Positions 13,713 to 21,850 of a stretch of 64,000 bases of DNA are shown here, piece by piece. Below the pieces are notes generated by a model. That model searched no databases and had not been told where the DNA came from. It saw nothing but the letters and a program-made list of their open reading frames with translations. Positions within the stretch are counted from its first letter, which is position 1, and the number at the start of each line of letters is the position of its first letter. A program made the position numbers and the translations under genes. The stretch is from Pseudacidovorax sp. RU35E (GTDB lineage Bacteria > Pseudomonadota > Gammaproteobacteria > Burkholderiales > Burkholderiaceae_C): contig NZ_FTMY01000016.1 in NCBI RefSeq assembly GCF_900156165.1, forward strand, positions 62,001 through 126,000, written 5' to 3'.

Positions 13713-13782
13713 AAGCACCTACGCGGCCCCTCGGCCGCGCTCCCAGCATCGCTCCATTGCCACCGGACACTGGAGAGCACCG

Positions 13783-14949
13783 ATGCCCGTTCTGGAATTC
13801 GAGGATGGCCTGGCCCATCCGCTGATCCCCGCCCCCGGGACCGCTCCCGGCGAGACATGGCTCTGGCACGTAGCGGGCCGCGGCTATGACAGCGCCCACG
13901 AGCGCGCCGCGCGCACCGATTTCGCGCAGCGCCTGGCCGCCCTCAAGGGCTTTCGCTTCGCGGGCGACTTCGACCCCCAGCGACCGAGCACCGCCCCGCA
14001 GTACGTGGTGCCCAACGACACCCTGAGTGCCTCCGATGCCCACACCGCAGGCATCCGCGGCCCCCACGACCTGTTCGGCGGCGTCGTCCCGCATCCCTTC
14101 GTCGCCACCAAGGCCATCACCCATCCGCTGCTGGAGCCGGGCGCCGCTCAGCCGGAAGGATGGTTGGCCGACTTTCATGCGCATGCGGCCGATGCCGTGC
14201 TGCATGGCTACACCGCCTTCAGCCTGGCCGATGCACGAGGCGCCGGACGCCTGGTCCTGGCCCGGGGGCCGGTGCGCGTGAAGGCGGTCCGTGGCACCGC
14301 CGGCCGAGGCCAGAGCGTGGCCACGGACCCCGATTCGCTCGACTGCCAGCTGGAAGCGCTGGGCGACCCCGCCATCGCCGCGGACGGCGTCGTGCTCGAA
14401 GAGAACCTGCGGCATCCCGACACCGTGAGCGTGGGCCAGGTGATCGTGGGCAGCCTGGTGCTGAGCTACTACGGCCACCAGCGGCTTACCTATGACAACC
14501 AGGGCGAGGCGGTGTATGGCGGCTCGCAGCTGACGCTGGTGCGCGGCGGGCTGGACGTGCTGATGGCCGAGCCCTTCATGCCCGACGCGCTGCGCCTGGC
14601 CGTGGCGCAGGCCCGCAGCTACCACGCGGCCGTCGAGCGCAGCTATCCCGGCTTCTTCGCCTCGCGCATCAACTACGACGTGGCGCAGGGCATGGACGTG
14701 CACGGCCAATGGCGCTCCGGCGTGCTGGAGCAGTCCTGGCGCCTGGGTGGCGCGACGAGCGCCGAGGTGGCAGCGCTGGAGCGCTTCCATGCCGACCCCA
14801 CCCTGCAGCGCCTGCGCGCCGCCAGTGGCGAGTGCTACGGCAGCGAGGACCCGCCTGAGGGTGCCGATGTCTATTACCGCGATGTGGACCCGAGCGTGGG
14901 CCTCATCACCCGCTATGCCCTGATCCTTCCCGATGCAGACCCAGCTTGA
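13783..14949 (+). CDS. DUF3182 family protein (ATP-grasp-like)
   Basis: A 388-aa cytoplasmic protein recognised as DUF3182 by HPFVATKAITHPLL (about 103-116), the VLEENLRHP segment and the C-terminal YYRDVDPSVGLITRYA. The family has an ATP-grasp-like look, with a basic Lys-rich front, Glu/Asn near the end and a Gly-rich VRGTAGRGQ loop, but no substrate is known to me. TGGAGAG lies 7 bases before the ATG. Its last 17 bases overlap the start of the following alpha/beta hydrolase in another frame, so the two are very probably co-translated and act together. Confidence 0.75.
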   Translation: MPVLEFEDGLAHPLIPAPGTAPGETWLWHVAGRGYDSAHERAARTDFAQRLAALKGFRFAGDFDPQRPSTAPQYVVPNDTLSASDAHTAGIRGPHDLFGGVVPHPFVATKAITHPLLEPGAAQPEGWLADFHAHAADAVLHGYTAFSLADARGAGRLVLARGPVRVKAVRGTAGRGQSVATDPDSLDCQLEALGDPAIAADGVVLEENLRHPDTVSVGQVIVGSLVLSYYGHQRLTYDNQGEAVYGGSQLTLVRGGLDVLMAEPFMPDALRLAVAQARSYHAAVERSYPGFFASRINYDVAQGMDVHGQWRSGVLEQSWRLGGATSAEVAALERFHADPTLQRLRAASGECYGSEDPPEGADVYYRDVDPSVGLITRYALILPDADPA

Positions 14950-15709
14950 CACCCTGCAGATCGCCGTCGACGACCAGAAGATCGACGGCACCCTGGTGGC
15001 TGCCGCCAAGGTGCCCGGCGTGCTGCTGGTGCACGGCTGGGATGGCAGCCAGGAGCAGTACCTGGCCCGTGCCCGCGAGATCGCCGCGCTGGGCTGCGTG
15101 TGCCTGACCTTCGACCTGCGTGGCCACGCCCGCCATGCGGCCCAGCGCCTCGACGTGACACGCGAGGACAACCTGCGCGACGTGCTGGCCGCCTACGACA
15201 CGCTGGCGGCCCATCCGGCCGTCGACCCGACGGCCATCGCCATCGTCGGCAGCAGCTATGGCGGCTACCTGGCCGCGCTGGTCACGGAACTGCGGCCCGT
15301 GCGGTGGTTGGCGATGCGCGCGCCGGCGCTCTACCGCGACGAGGACTGGGACGTGCCCAAGGGCCAGCTGAGCCGCAGCGATCTGGCGGCCTATCGCCTC
15401 ACCTCCATCGCGCCGGAAGCCAATCGCGCCCTGGGTGCCTGCGAGGCGTTCCGGGGCGACGTGCTGGTGGTCGAGTCCGAGCACGACAGCACCGTGCCGC
15501 ACCCGGTCATCGCCAACTACCTGGGCTCCTTCCGCGCCGTGCGCTCGGTCACCTACCGGGTGCTCTCGGGCGCGGACCATGCACTGTCGAAGGAGGCCTG
15601 GCGCAAGGCCTATGGCGCGCTGCTGGTGACGTGGATGACCGAGATGATGCGCGGGCTGCACGTGGCGCCGGACATGGCGGCCTCGCGGGCGCCGGTCAGC
15701 CCGCCCTGA
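14933..15709 (+). CDS. Alpha/beta hydrolase (dienelactone-hydrolase/acyl-peptidase type)
   Basis: A 258-aa soluble serine hydrolase. The nucleophile elbow is GSSYGG with S108. LLVHGWDGSQ (about 31-40) supplies the oxyanion strand and DLRGHARH follows. A probable acid is in VESEHDSTVPHP and the catalytic His is in GADHALS near the C terminus. No signal peptide. It starts inside the end of the DUF3182 gene, so the two form an operon. The natural substrate cannot be told from sequence. Confidence 0.85.
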   Translation: MQTQLDTLQIAVDDQKIDGTLVAAAKVPGVLLVHGWDGSQEQYLARAREIAALGCVCLTFDLRGHARHAAQRLDVTREDNLRDVLAAYDTLAAHPAVDPTAIAIVGSSYGGYLAALVTELRPVRWLAMRAPALYRDEDWDVPKGQLSRSDLAAYRLTSIAPEANRALGACEAFRGDVLVVESEHDSTVPHPVIANYLGSFRAVRSVTYRVLSGADHALSKEAWRKAYGALLVTWMTEMMRGLHVAPDMAASRAPVSPP

Positions 15710-15844
15710 GGCAGGCGGCCGAGGCTGGCGGCTGCTGCTGCTGCTTCTGAGCGCTTGGTAGTGATGGCGCAACTGCGCAATCAGAAGGGCGTGCGCGCTG
15801 GATTTCCCCGACAGGCGCGAATCCCCAGCCGGAGTCGCAGGCGT

Positions 15845-16657
15845 TCAGCCGCGGGGGGTGATGCCTTCGCTCGCCAAGAGGTCCAGGCCCTGGTTGAAGC
15901 TGCTCACGTTGCCGCCCAGCGCCGCGGTGGCGTTGCGCGCCGCCTCCAGCACCTGACGGCAGGCGTTGCGCATGGTGTCGCCCTGTTCGAGCCGCTGCCG
16001 CGGGCCGGAAAGGGCCAGCGCACCCTGCAACGCGCCGCCCACGCCGAACACCGGGGCGGCGGCGGAGGCGGTCTCGGGGTCGCGTTCGCCCCAGGAGACG
16101 GCCCACAGCTGCGCGCGGATGGCATCGGCCTCGGGCACGGGCGGCAGCTCGGTCGCATCCTGCGGGGCAAACGCCACCAGCACCTTGCCCGAGGCGCCCT
16201 GGCCGATGGCGTAGCCCTTGCCGATCTGGACCGAGGCCCGCACCGAGCGCGCGGGTTCGACGCGGAACAGCGCCACGCGCTCCAGCCCGTGCCGCACGTA
16301 GAAAGAGGCCGTCTCGCCGCTGGCGGTGCTCAGCTGCTCCAGCAGGGGTTCGATCACATGCCCGACCTGGAAGGAACGCTGGTACACGGCAGCCAGCCGC
16401 AGCGGCTGCGGCCCGACGGCGTACTGCCCATCCGGCAGGCGCCGCACGAAGCCGCCGTGCTCCAGCGCGCCGAGCAGCCGCAGCACCGTGCTCTTGTACA
16501 GGCCGGTACGGCGCGACAGCTCCGAGAGCGTCAGCCGCGCACTGTCGGCATCGAAGGCGGCCAGGAGCGCGAAAGCCCGGTCCAGCACCGCCACGCCACT
16601 GGAGTCGGAGGCGGCGTCGGCGGTGGGTTCGGTGGGGGAGGGAGCGGCGTCGGTCAT
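15845..16657 (-). CDS. IclR family transcriptional regulator
   Basis: A 270-aa regulator with a winged helix (about 22-85: LDRAFALLAAFD, LSELSRRTGLYKSTVLRLLGALE) and a C-terminal IclR effector domain (about 100-260, GKGYAIGQGASGKVLVAFAP). It is divergent from the receptor/CoA-transferase/lyase operon, with 186 bases between starts that hold a perfect 8-base inverted repeat. It most likely controls that operon in response to the transported acid or its CoA ester; this is inferred from position. Confidence 0.9.
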   Translation of the reverse strand: MTDAAPSPTEPTADAASDSSGVAVLDRAFALLAAFDADSARLTLSELSRRTGLYKSTVLRLLGALEHGGFVRRLPDGQYAVGPQPLRLAAVYQRSFQVGHVIEPLLEQLSTASGETASFYVRHGLERVALFRVEPARSVRASVQIGKGYAIGQGASGKVLVAFAPQDATELPPVPEADAIRAQLWAVSWGERDPETASAAAPVFGVGGALQGALALSGPRQRLEQGDTMRNACRQVLEAARNATAALGGNVSSFNQGLDLLASEGITPRG

Positions 16658-16785
16658 GGCGGCGGCGGGGGCAGGGCGTCGGGTTCGCAGGAGCGGGCGC
16701 AGTGTGACATGGCCGCGACGCGCACTCCGCGATCCAGGCGCACCAGGGTTAACCCGGTAGGTCCTGCCGCCAAGCGCGGCCTACA

Positions 16786-16822
16786 GTTCTGTTCAGTAGA
16801 TTTGAGTTCTATCCAACAGAAC
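16786..16822. promoter_or_regulatory. Candidate IclR operator
   Basis: GTTCTGTT at 16786-16793 is repeated inverted as AACAGAAC at 16815-16822, a perfect 8-base dyad with a 21-base spacer. A related GTTCAGTAGA/GTTCTATCC pair lies inside. It sits 21 bases before the GTG of the receptor gene, where repressor binding would block transcription or the ribosome site. IclR-family operators are often such AT-rich dyads. Confidence 0.55.
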
Positions 16823-16843
16823 AGTCTATTTCAGGAGACCGAT

Positions 16844-17812
16844 GTGAAAACGTTCCACCGCCTGGCGCTGTGCGCCACGCTGGCGCTGCACGGCGCTCTG
16901 GCCGCCGCACAGGCCGGCTTTCCCACCCAGCCCATCAAGATCGTGGTGCCTTTTCCGCCCGCCGGCGGCACCGACGTGCTGACCCGGCTCGTGGTCAACG
17001 AGATCACGGCCAAGGACACGCGCTGGAACTTCGTCATCGACAACAAGCCGGGCGCCGGCGGCAACATCGGCCTGGATGCCGTGGCCAAGGCCCGCAAGGA
17101 CGGCTACACCTTCGGCGCCGGCCAGACGGCCAACTTGGCCATCAACCCCGCGCTTTACAGCCGCATGCCCTTCGACGCGGCCAAGGACTTCGCGCCGGTG
17201 GTGCTGCTGGCGTCGCAGCCGGTGGTGTTGGTCGTGCGGGCCGATTCCGCCATCCACACGCTGGCCGACCTGAAGACCCAGTCCAAGTCCCGCCAGCTGA
17301 CCATGGCCTCGGCCGGCACCGGCACGGTGGGCCATGTGGCCGGCGAGATGTTCGCGCGTCGCGCAGGCATCCAGGTGATGCATGTGCCCTACAAGGGCGC
17401 CGGCCCGGCCATCACCGACATGCTGGGCGGGCAGACCGACATCTACTTCGCCACGCCGCCCAGCGTCATCTCGATGGTCAAGGCCGGCAAGCTGCGCGCC
17501 GTGGCCGTCACCTCGGGCAAGCGCATCGAAGTGCTGCCGGACGTGCCGACGGTGGCCGAATCCGGCTACCCCGGCTTCGTCGCCGAGGACTGGAAGGCCC
17601 TGGTGGCGCCCGCCGGCACCCCGGCGGAGGCGGTGAACGGGCTCAACGCCGCGGCCAATGCCGCCCTCAAGCGGCCGGATGTGGTGGCCCGCCTGCGCGA
17701 CGAAGGCAGCGAAGCGCGCGGCGGCACCGCGGCCGAACTGGGCGCGTTCATGAAGAGCGAGCAGGCCCGCTGGGGCACGGCGGTGCGCGAATCCGGCGCG
17801 CGGGTGGACTGA
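16844..17812 (+). CDS. Bug/TctC-family solute-binding receptor
   Basis: A 322-aa secreted periplasmic receptor (PF03401). The signal peptide is residues 1-23 (basic KTFHR, hydrophobic core, cleavage near AAAQA). Typical motifs follow: PIKIVVPFPPAGGTDVLTR, KPGAGGNIG, VPYKGAGPAITDMLGG and LPDVPTVAESG. Such receptors bind small di- or tricarboxylates or related acids. The start is GTG with CAGGAGA upstream; the overlapping ATG at 16842 runs directly into a stop. No membrane TctAB follows; the nearest is tctBA at 23275-25244, so the receptor may use that transporter or act in sensing. Confidence 0.9.
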   Translation: MKTFHRLALCATLALHGALAAAQAGFPTQPIKIVVPFPPAGGTDVLTRLVVNEITAKDTRWNFVIDNKPGAGGNIGLDAVAKARKDGYTFGAGQTANLAINPALYSRMPFDAAKDFAPVVLLASQPVVLVVRADSAIHTLADLKTQSKSRQLTMASAGTGTVGHVAGEMFARRAGIQVMHVPYKGAGPAITDMLGGQTDIYFATPPSVISMVKAGKLRAVAVTSGKRIEVLPDVPTVAESGYPGFVAEDWKALVAPAGTPAEAVNGLNAAANAALKRPDVVARLRDEGSEARGGTAAELGAFMKSEQARWGTAVRESGARVD

Positions 17813-17817
17813 GCCTC

Positions 17818-19017
17818 ATGGTCACTTCGCTGCAGGGCATCCGCGTCCTCGATCTCACCAATGTGCTGGCCGGGCCCTTCGCCTGTCACCAGCTGGCCCA
17901 CATGGGGGCCGATGTCATCAAGGTGGAAAGCCGCCAGGGCGGCGACCTGGCCCGCCAGCTCGGCGCCGATCCGGAACTGAATCGGCGGCACATGGGCGTG
18001 TCCTTCCTGGCGCAGAACCCGGGCAAGCGCTCCATCACCGTCGACCTCAAGAAGCCCGCCGGCAAGGAGGTGCTGCGCCGCCTGGTGCGCAGCGCCGACG
18101 TGCTGGTGGAGAACTTCCGTCCCGGCGTGATGCAGCGCCTGGGCGTGGGCTATGAATCGCTGCTGGCCGAGAACCCGCGCCTCATCTACTGCGCCATCTC
18201 CGGCTTCGGCCAGGACGGCCCGCTGCGCGACCTGCCGGCCTACGACCAGATCATCCAGGGCATGTCGGGCACCATGAGCATCACCGGCGCGCCCGACAAC
18301 GCGCCCTACCGCGTCGGCTACCCCATGGCCGACACCATCGGCGGCATGACGGCCGCCTTCGCCATCGCGGCAGCCCTGGCCGACCGCCAGCGCACGGGCG
18401 GTACCTTCATCGACGTCTCCATGCTCGAGGCGGTGATGGCGACGATGGGCTGGGTGGTGTCCAACCACCTGATCGCCGGCCAGGCGCCCAAGCCGATGGG
18501 CAACGACAACTTCACCGCCAGCCCCTCGGGCACCTTCCGCACGGCCGACGGGCTGCTCAACATCGCGGCCAACAAGCAGGAACAGTTCGAGGCCCTGTGC
18601 CGCGTGGTGGAGCGGCCCGACCTGCCGCACGACCCGCGCTTCCGTGAGCGCCAGGGCCGCCTGCAGCACCGCGCCGAACTCAAGGCCGAGCTCGACGCGG
18701 CGCTGGTCGCCCGCAGCACCGAGGCCTGGTGGCCGCTGCTCAACCAGGCGGGTGTGCCCTCCGGTCCGGTCTACACCGTGGGCGAGGTGCTGGCGCATCC
18801 GCAGGTGGCCGGCCGCGGCATGATCGGCCAGTTCGACGACGTGCCGGGCGTGGGCCGCGACATCCGCGTGGTGCGCACCGGCTTCAAGATCGACGGCCAG
18901 GCGCCGCGTGTCGACACGCCGCCGCCCACGCTGGGGCAGCATTCCGGCGAGATCCTGGCCGGCCTCGGCTACTCGGCCGAGGAGATCGCACAACTGCAAC
19001 AGGACGAGGCCGTATGA
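17818..19017 (+). CDS. CaiB/BaiF family CoA transferase (family III)
   Basis: A 399-aa cytoplasmic enzyme moving CoA between carboxylic acids. Hallmarks are GIRVLDLTNVLAGPFACHQL at the N terminus, ADVIKVE, LVENFRPGVMQRLG, ISGFGQDGP and PAYDQIIQGMSG. The probable catalytic Asp is in MADTIGGM (D172). It begins 5 bases after the receptor gene and its stop overlaps the lyase start (ATGA), so the three genes form an operon. The likely role is to activate the imported acid as a CoA thioester for cleavage by the next enzyme. Confidence 0.92.
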   Translation: MVTSLQGIRVLDLTNVLAGPFACHQLAHMGADVIKVESRQGGDLARQLGADPELNRRHMGVSFLAQNPGKRSITVDLKKPAGKEVLRRLVRSADVLVENFRPGVMQRLGVGYESLLAENPRLIYCAISGFGQDGPLRDLPAYDQIIQGMSGTMSITGAPDNAPYRVGYPMADTIGGMTAAFAIAAALADRQRTGGTFIDVSMLEAVMATMGWVVSNHLIAGQAPKPMGNDNFTASPSGTFRTADGLLNIAANKQEQFEALCRVVERPDLPHDPRFRERQGRLQHRAELKAELDAALVARSTEAWWPLLNQAGVPSGPVYTVGEVLAHPQVAGRGMIGQFDDVPGVGRDIRVVRTGFKIDGQAPRVDTPPPTLGQHSGEILAGLGYSAEEIAQLQQDEAV

Positions 19018-19895
19018 CCGATCCCGCACACCTGCCGGCTGGCGCTTCCGCCCCCGGCGCCAAGCCCGCCCCCGACGCCCGCCGCACCACCGAGGACTGG
19101 TGGCGCACCTCGATCATCGACATGTCGCCCGGTGTGATCCGCTACCGCGGCTACCCCATCCAGGACCTGATCCGCGAGCGCGTGAGCCTGGCCCAGATGA
19201 TCTGGCTGATGACCCGCGGCGACCTGCCCACGCCCGGCCAGGCCGCGCTGCTGGAGGCCGCGCTGATGGCTGCCGTGGACCACGGCCCGCAGGCGCCCAG
19301 CATCGCCATTGCGCGCATGGCCGCCACCTGCGGCGTGGGCCTGAACAGCGCCATGGCCTCGGCCGTGAACGTGCTGGGCGACGTGCACGGCGGCGCGGGC
19401 GAGCAGGCGGTGGAGCTGTACGAGGACATCGCCGCCCGCATGGACGCCGGTGCCGACGAGGACCGCGCCGTGCAGGAGGGCCTGGACGCCTTCATCGCCG
19501 CGCGGGGCAAGGTGGTGGCGGGCTTCGGCCACCGCTTCCATCCGGTGGACCCGCGCTCGGCGCCCCTGCTGGCGCTGGTGGACGAGGCCGCGGCGGCCGG
19601 CGAGGTGAACGGGCGCTTCGCCCGCATCGGCCGCGCGGTGGAGGCGCGCCTGACGGCGGCCAAGGGCAAGCCCATCCCGATGAACATCGACGGTGCCACC
19701 GCCGTCATCTATGCGGAGCTGGGCTTTCCGGCGCCGCTCGCGCGCGGGCTGTTCTGCCTGTCGCGCTCGGTGGGCGTGCTGGCGCATGCGTGGGAGCAGA
19801 CCTCGCAGGACGTGCGCATCAAGGGGCCGATCCCGCGGCAGTACCAGCCCACCTACGACGGGCCGCCGCAGCGCGAGGTGCCCAGGCAGGCCTGA
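19014..19895 (+). CDS. Citryl-CoA lyase-like (short citrate synthase family)
   Basis: A 293-aa member of the citrate synthase superfamily, much shorter than a true citrate synthase (~430 aa). The catalytic His motifs are kept: DVHGGAGE (H125) and GFGHRFHPVDPR (H173). Short members of this type act as citryl-CoA or related acyl-CoA lyases. Downstream of a CoA transferase it probably cleaves a 2-hydroxy(tri)carboxylyl-CoA to an oxo acid and acyl-CoA; citrate, citramalate or a methyl analogue are possible and cannot be separated here. It is translationally coupled to the CoA transferase. Confidence 0.82.
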   Translation: MTDPAHLPAGASAPGAKPAPDARRTTEDWWRTSIIDMSPGVIRYRGYPIQDLIRERVSLAQMIWLMTRGDLPTPGQAALLEAALMAAVDHGPQAPSIAIARMAATCGVGLNSAMASAVNVLGDVHGGAGEQAVELYEDIAARMDAGADEDRAVQEGLDAFIAARGKVVAGFGHRFHPVDPRSAPLLALVDEAAAAGEVNGRFARIGRAVEARLTAAKGKPIPMNIDGATAVIYAELGFPAPLARGLFCLSRSVGVLAHAWEQTSQDVRIKGPIPRQYQPTYDGPPQREVPRQA

Positions 19896-19905
19896 GCGGG
19901 CATCA

Positions 19906-19920
19906 GGGGCGCTGCGCCCC
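19906..19920 (+). terminator. Short perfect GC hairpin after the lyase gene
   Basis: GGGGCGC-T-GCGCCCC, 11 bases after the lyase stop. The stem is perfect but no T run follows, so it may pause or stabilise RNA rather than terminate. Confidence 0.3.
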
Positions 19921-19992
19921 GGAAGGGCGACGACACAGGGCGCCGGCTATGCTCGCCGGCTGTCCCTCGTCCTCATTCCCGTCCGCGCCCGC

Positions 19993-20691
19993 ATGTCCTC
20001 TGCCGCCTCCGCCTTCCCCTTCGACGCCGTCCTCTTCGATTGCGACGGCGTCCTGGTCGACTCCGAGCCGATCACGCACCGCGTGCTGGTGGCCATGCTC
20101 CATGAACTGGGCTGGGCCATCACCGAGGAAGAGGCGATGCAGGTCTTCATCGGCAAGGCGGTCAAGGACGAGGCCGAGCGCATCTTCCAGGAGACCGGCG
20201 TGCGCATCGACCGCGCCTGGCTCGACCGCTTCTGGGCGCGCCGCAACGAGGCGCTGGAGCGCGAGCTTGTCGCCATTGCCGGCGCCGTCGAGGCCGTTCG
20301 CGAACTGCACCGGCGGCTCGACGGCCGCATCGCCTGCGCCTCGGGCGCCGACCGGCGCAAGGTCGAACTGCAACTGGCCAAGGTGGGCCTGCTGGAGTTG
20401 TTCGAGGGCCGCATCTTCAGCGGCCACGAGACGCCGCGCAGCAAGCCGCATCCCGATGTCTACCTGGCCGCGGCCGAGGCGCTGGGCGTGCCGGCCAGCC
20501 GCTGCGCCGTGGTCGAAGACACCGTGACCGGCGCCACCGCCGGCGTGGCCGCGGGCGCGACCGTCTTCGGCTACAGCCCGGGCGGCCCGGGCCACAGCGG
20601 CAGCCAGGCCCTGCTGTCGGTGGGCGCCGCGACGACCTTCGAGGACATGGCCCGTCTGCCGGCGCTGCTGGCCGGCTGGTCCGGCCGCTGA
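19993..20691 (+). CDS. HAD family hydrolase (beta-phosphoglucomutase/phosphatase type)
   Basis: A 232-aa HAD enzyme of subfamily IA. Motif I is FDCDGVLVDSEP (nucleophile Asp), motif II is ACASGADR, the motif III Lys is in SKPHPDVYLAA, and motif IV is VVEDTVTG. The helical cap between motifs I and II is that of phosphoglucomutase-like phosphatases. Substrate unknown; many members dephosphorylate sugar phosphates. I chose the ATG at 19993 because the DxD motif then begins at the usual distance from the N terminus. Confidence 0.88.
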   Translation: MSSAASAFPFDAVLFDCDGVLVDSEPITHRVLVAMLHELGWAITEEEAMQVFIGKAVKDEAERIFQETGVRIDRAWLDRFWARRNEALERELVAIAGAVEAVRELHRRLDGRIACASGADRRKVELQLAKVGLLELFEGRIFSGHETPRSKPHPDVYLAAAEALGVPASRCAVVEDTVTGATAGVAAGATVFGYSPGGPGHSGSQALLSVGAATTFEDMARLPALLAGWSGR

Positions 20692-20754
20692 GCGACCGGC
20701 GCCTGTCCGCTGCCGTCCGTCCCGCCATTGCGCGCGCCCTGATCCCTGGCCACC

Positions 20755-21087
20755 ATGGGCGATTCCCGACCGCACCGCGTCATCCACCTGCAGCCCGAGG
20801 CTCCGGACAAGCCGGCCCATGGCGCGCCGTGCAACGGCTGCGGCGTGTGCTGTGCGCATGCGCCCTGTCCGCTCGGCATCGTGGCGAGCCGTCGCACGCA
20901 GGGCGCCTGCGCGGCGCTGGTGTGGGAGGCGGATGCGCAGGTGTACCGCTGCGGCCTGATCGTGCAGCCCGATCGCTGGCTGCCCGGCCCGCTGCGCCGT
21001 GCCGCGCCGCTGCTCGCGCGGCTGGCCCGTCGCTACATCGCCGCGGGCAAGGGCTGCGACGCGCACCTGGAGACGGAGAAGCAATGA
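20755..21087 (+). CDS. Small protein with CxxCGxCC cluster
   Basis: A 110-aa protein whose main feature is CNGCGVCCAHAPCPLG (about 36-51), with more Cys at about 60, 72 and 101. This resembles YkgJ-type zinc or iron-sulphur binding proteins, though the match is partial. A short hydrophobic helix lies near residues 85-95. Its 3' end runs up to a pair of short direct repeats. Function unknown. Confidence 0.6.
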   Translation: MGDSRPHRVIHLQPEAPDKPAHGAPCNGCGVCCAHAPCPLGIVASRRTQGACAALVWEADAQVYRCGLIVQPDRWLPGPLRRAAPLLARLARRYIAAGKGCDAHLETEKQ

Positions 21088-21088
21088 G

Positions 21089-21185
21089 CGCCCGCCCGGC
21101 CGCTCCGAAGGGCGCTCGCACCGCAGGCGAAGCCGGAGGCTCAATCAACGCCCGCCCGGCCGCTCCGAATGGCCCTCGCACCGCA
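21089..21185. repeat. Two 37-base direct repeats, 60-base period
   Basis: The block at 21089-21125 recurs at 21149-21185 with 35 of 37 bases identical. It begins CGCCCGCCCGGCCGCTCCGA and ends CTCGCACCGCA. A third partial copy starts near 21189. The repeats fill the gap between two genes. The unit looks like a dispersed intergenic repeat of this bacterial group (recollection, not checked). Confidence 0.7.
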
Positions 21186-21229
21186 TGGCCCCGCCCGGCC
21201 GCTGGCATGCGCGTTGCTCGCCCGCCGAC

Positions 21230-21850
21230 ATGACATCGCCGCCCACGGTCAGCGCCGCGACAACGGACCATGGCAGCATCGCCGGCATGCCTGCCGCTGC
21301 CCGTCCCCGCCAGCCGACCTGGCCCGCCACCCTGGCCCTGGCGGGCGCCATCGTGCTGTACGTGGGCGGGCTGCAGCTGTGGGACCGGCTCACGCCCGGC
21401 GCGCGGGCCGTGGCCCAGGGTCAGCCGCTGACCCTTGGCCCCGCCCGCTTCGTGCCCGCCCCCGGCTGGCAGATGGACGTGGCCCGCTCGCGCCCCGGCC
21501 AGTCGCTGGTGCTGGTCAAGAGCGGCCACAGCTTCTCGGTGCAGACGGCCACCTGGCACGGCGATGCCGACGGCCTGCTGCGGCGCGAACAGCGGCTGCT
21601 GGAGCGGGGCTACCGCCTGCGTGTCGAAGGCGAGCCGTCGGGCTTCTTCACCGACTGGGGCCTGCAGGGCACCACCTTCGCCTACTACGGCGCGCGCACC
21701 AGCGGCCGGCTCTGGCTGGTGATCGACGGCACCCGCTCGACGGTCGTCACGGTCGACTTCTACGGCCCCAACCAGGACCCCGACGCCGCCGCGCAGGCCC
21801 TGACCGAGGCGCAGGACATGCTGGCCTCGATGGACCTGGGGGCGGCATGA
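21230..21850 (+). CDS. Membrane-anchored protein of unknown function
   Basis: About 206 aa with one N-terminal membrane segment (ATLALAGAIVLYVGGLQLWD, near residues 31-50) and a periplasmic-looking domain rich in beta strands (PGWQMDVARSRPGQ, FSVQTATWHG, STVVTVDFYGP). I recognise no domain. An alternative start is the ATG at 21287, which still keeps the anchor. Its stop overlaps the PrsW-family gene start (ATGA), so the two are probably co-translated, and this protein may be a partner or substrate of the protease. Confidence 0.6.
   Translation: MTSPPTVSAATTDHGSIAGMPAAARPRQPTWPATLALAGAIVLYVGGLQLWDRLTPGARAVAQGQPLTLGPARFVPAPGWQMDVARSRPGQSLVLVKSGHSFSVQTATWHGDADGLLRREQRLLERGYRLRVEGEPSGFFTDWGLQGTTFAYYGARTSGRLWLVIDGTRSTVVTVDFYGPNQDPDAAAQALTEAQDMLASMDLGAA

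Noticed and set aside
15710-15844. Possible small gene between the hydrolase and the IclR gene
   Set aside because: Frames here are read-through of longer shadow frames; a CTG-rich stretch explains the low complexity. No gene or clear terminator is seen.
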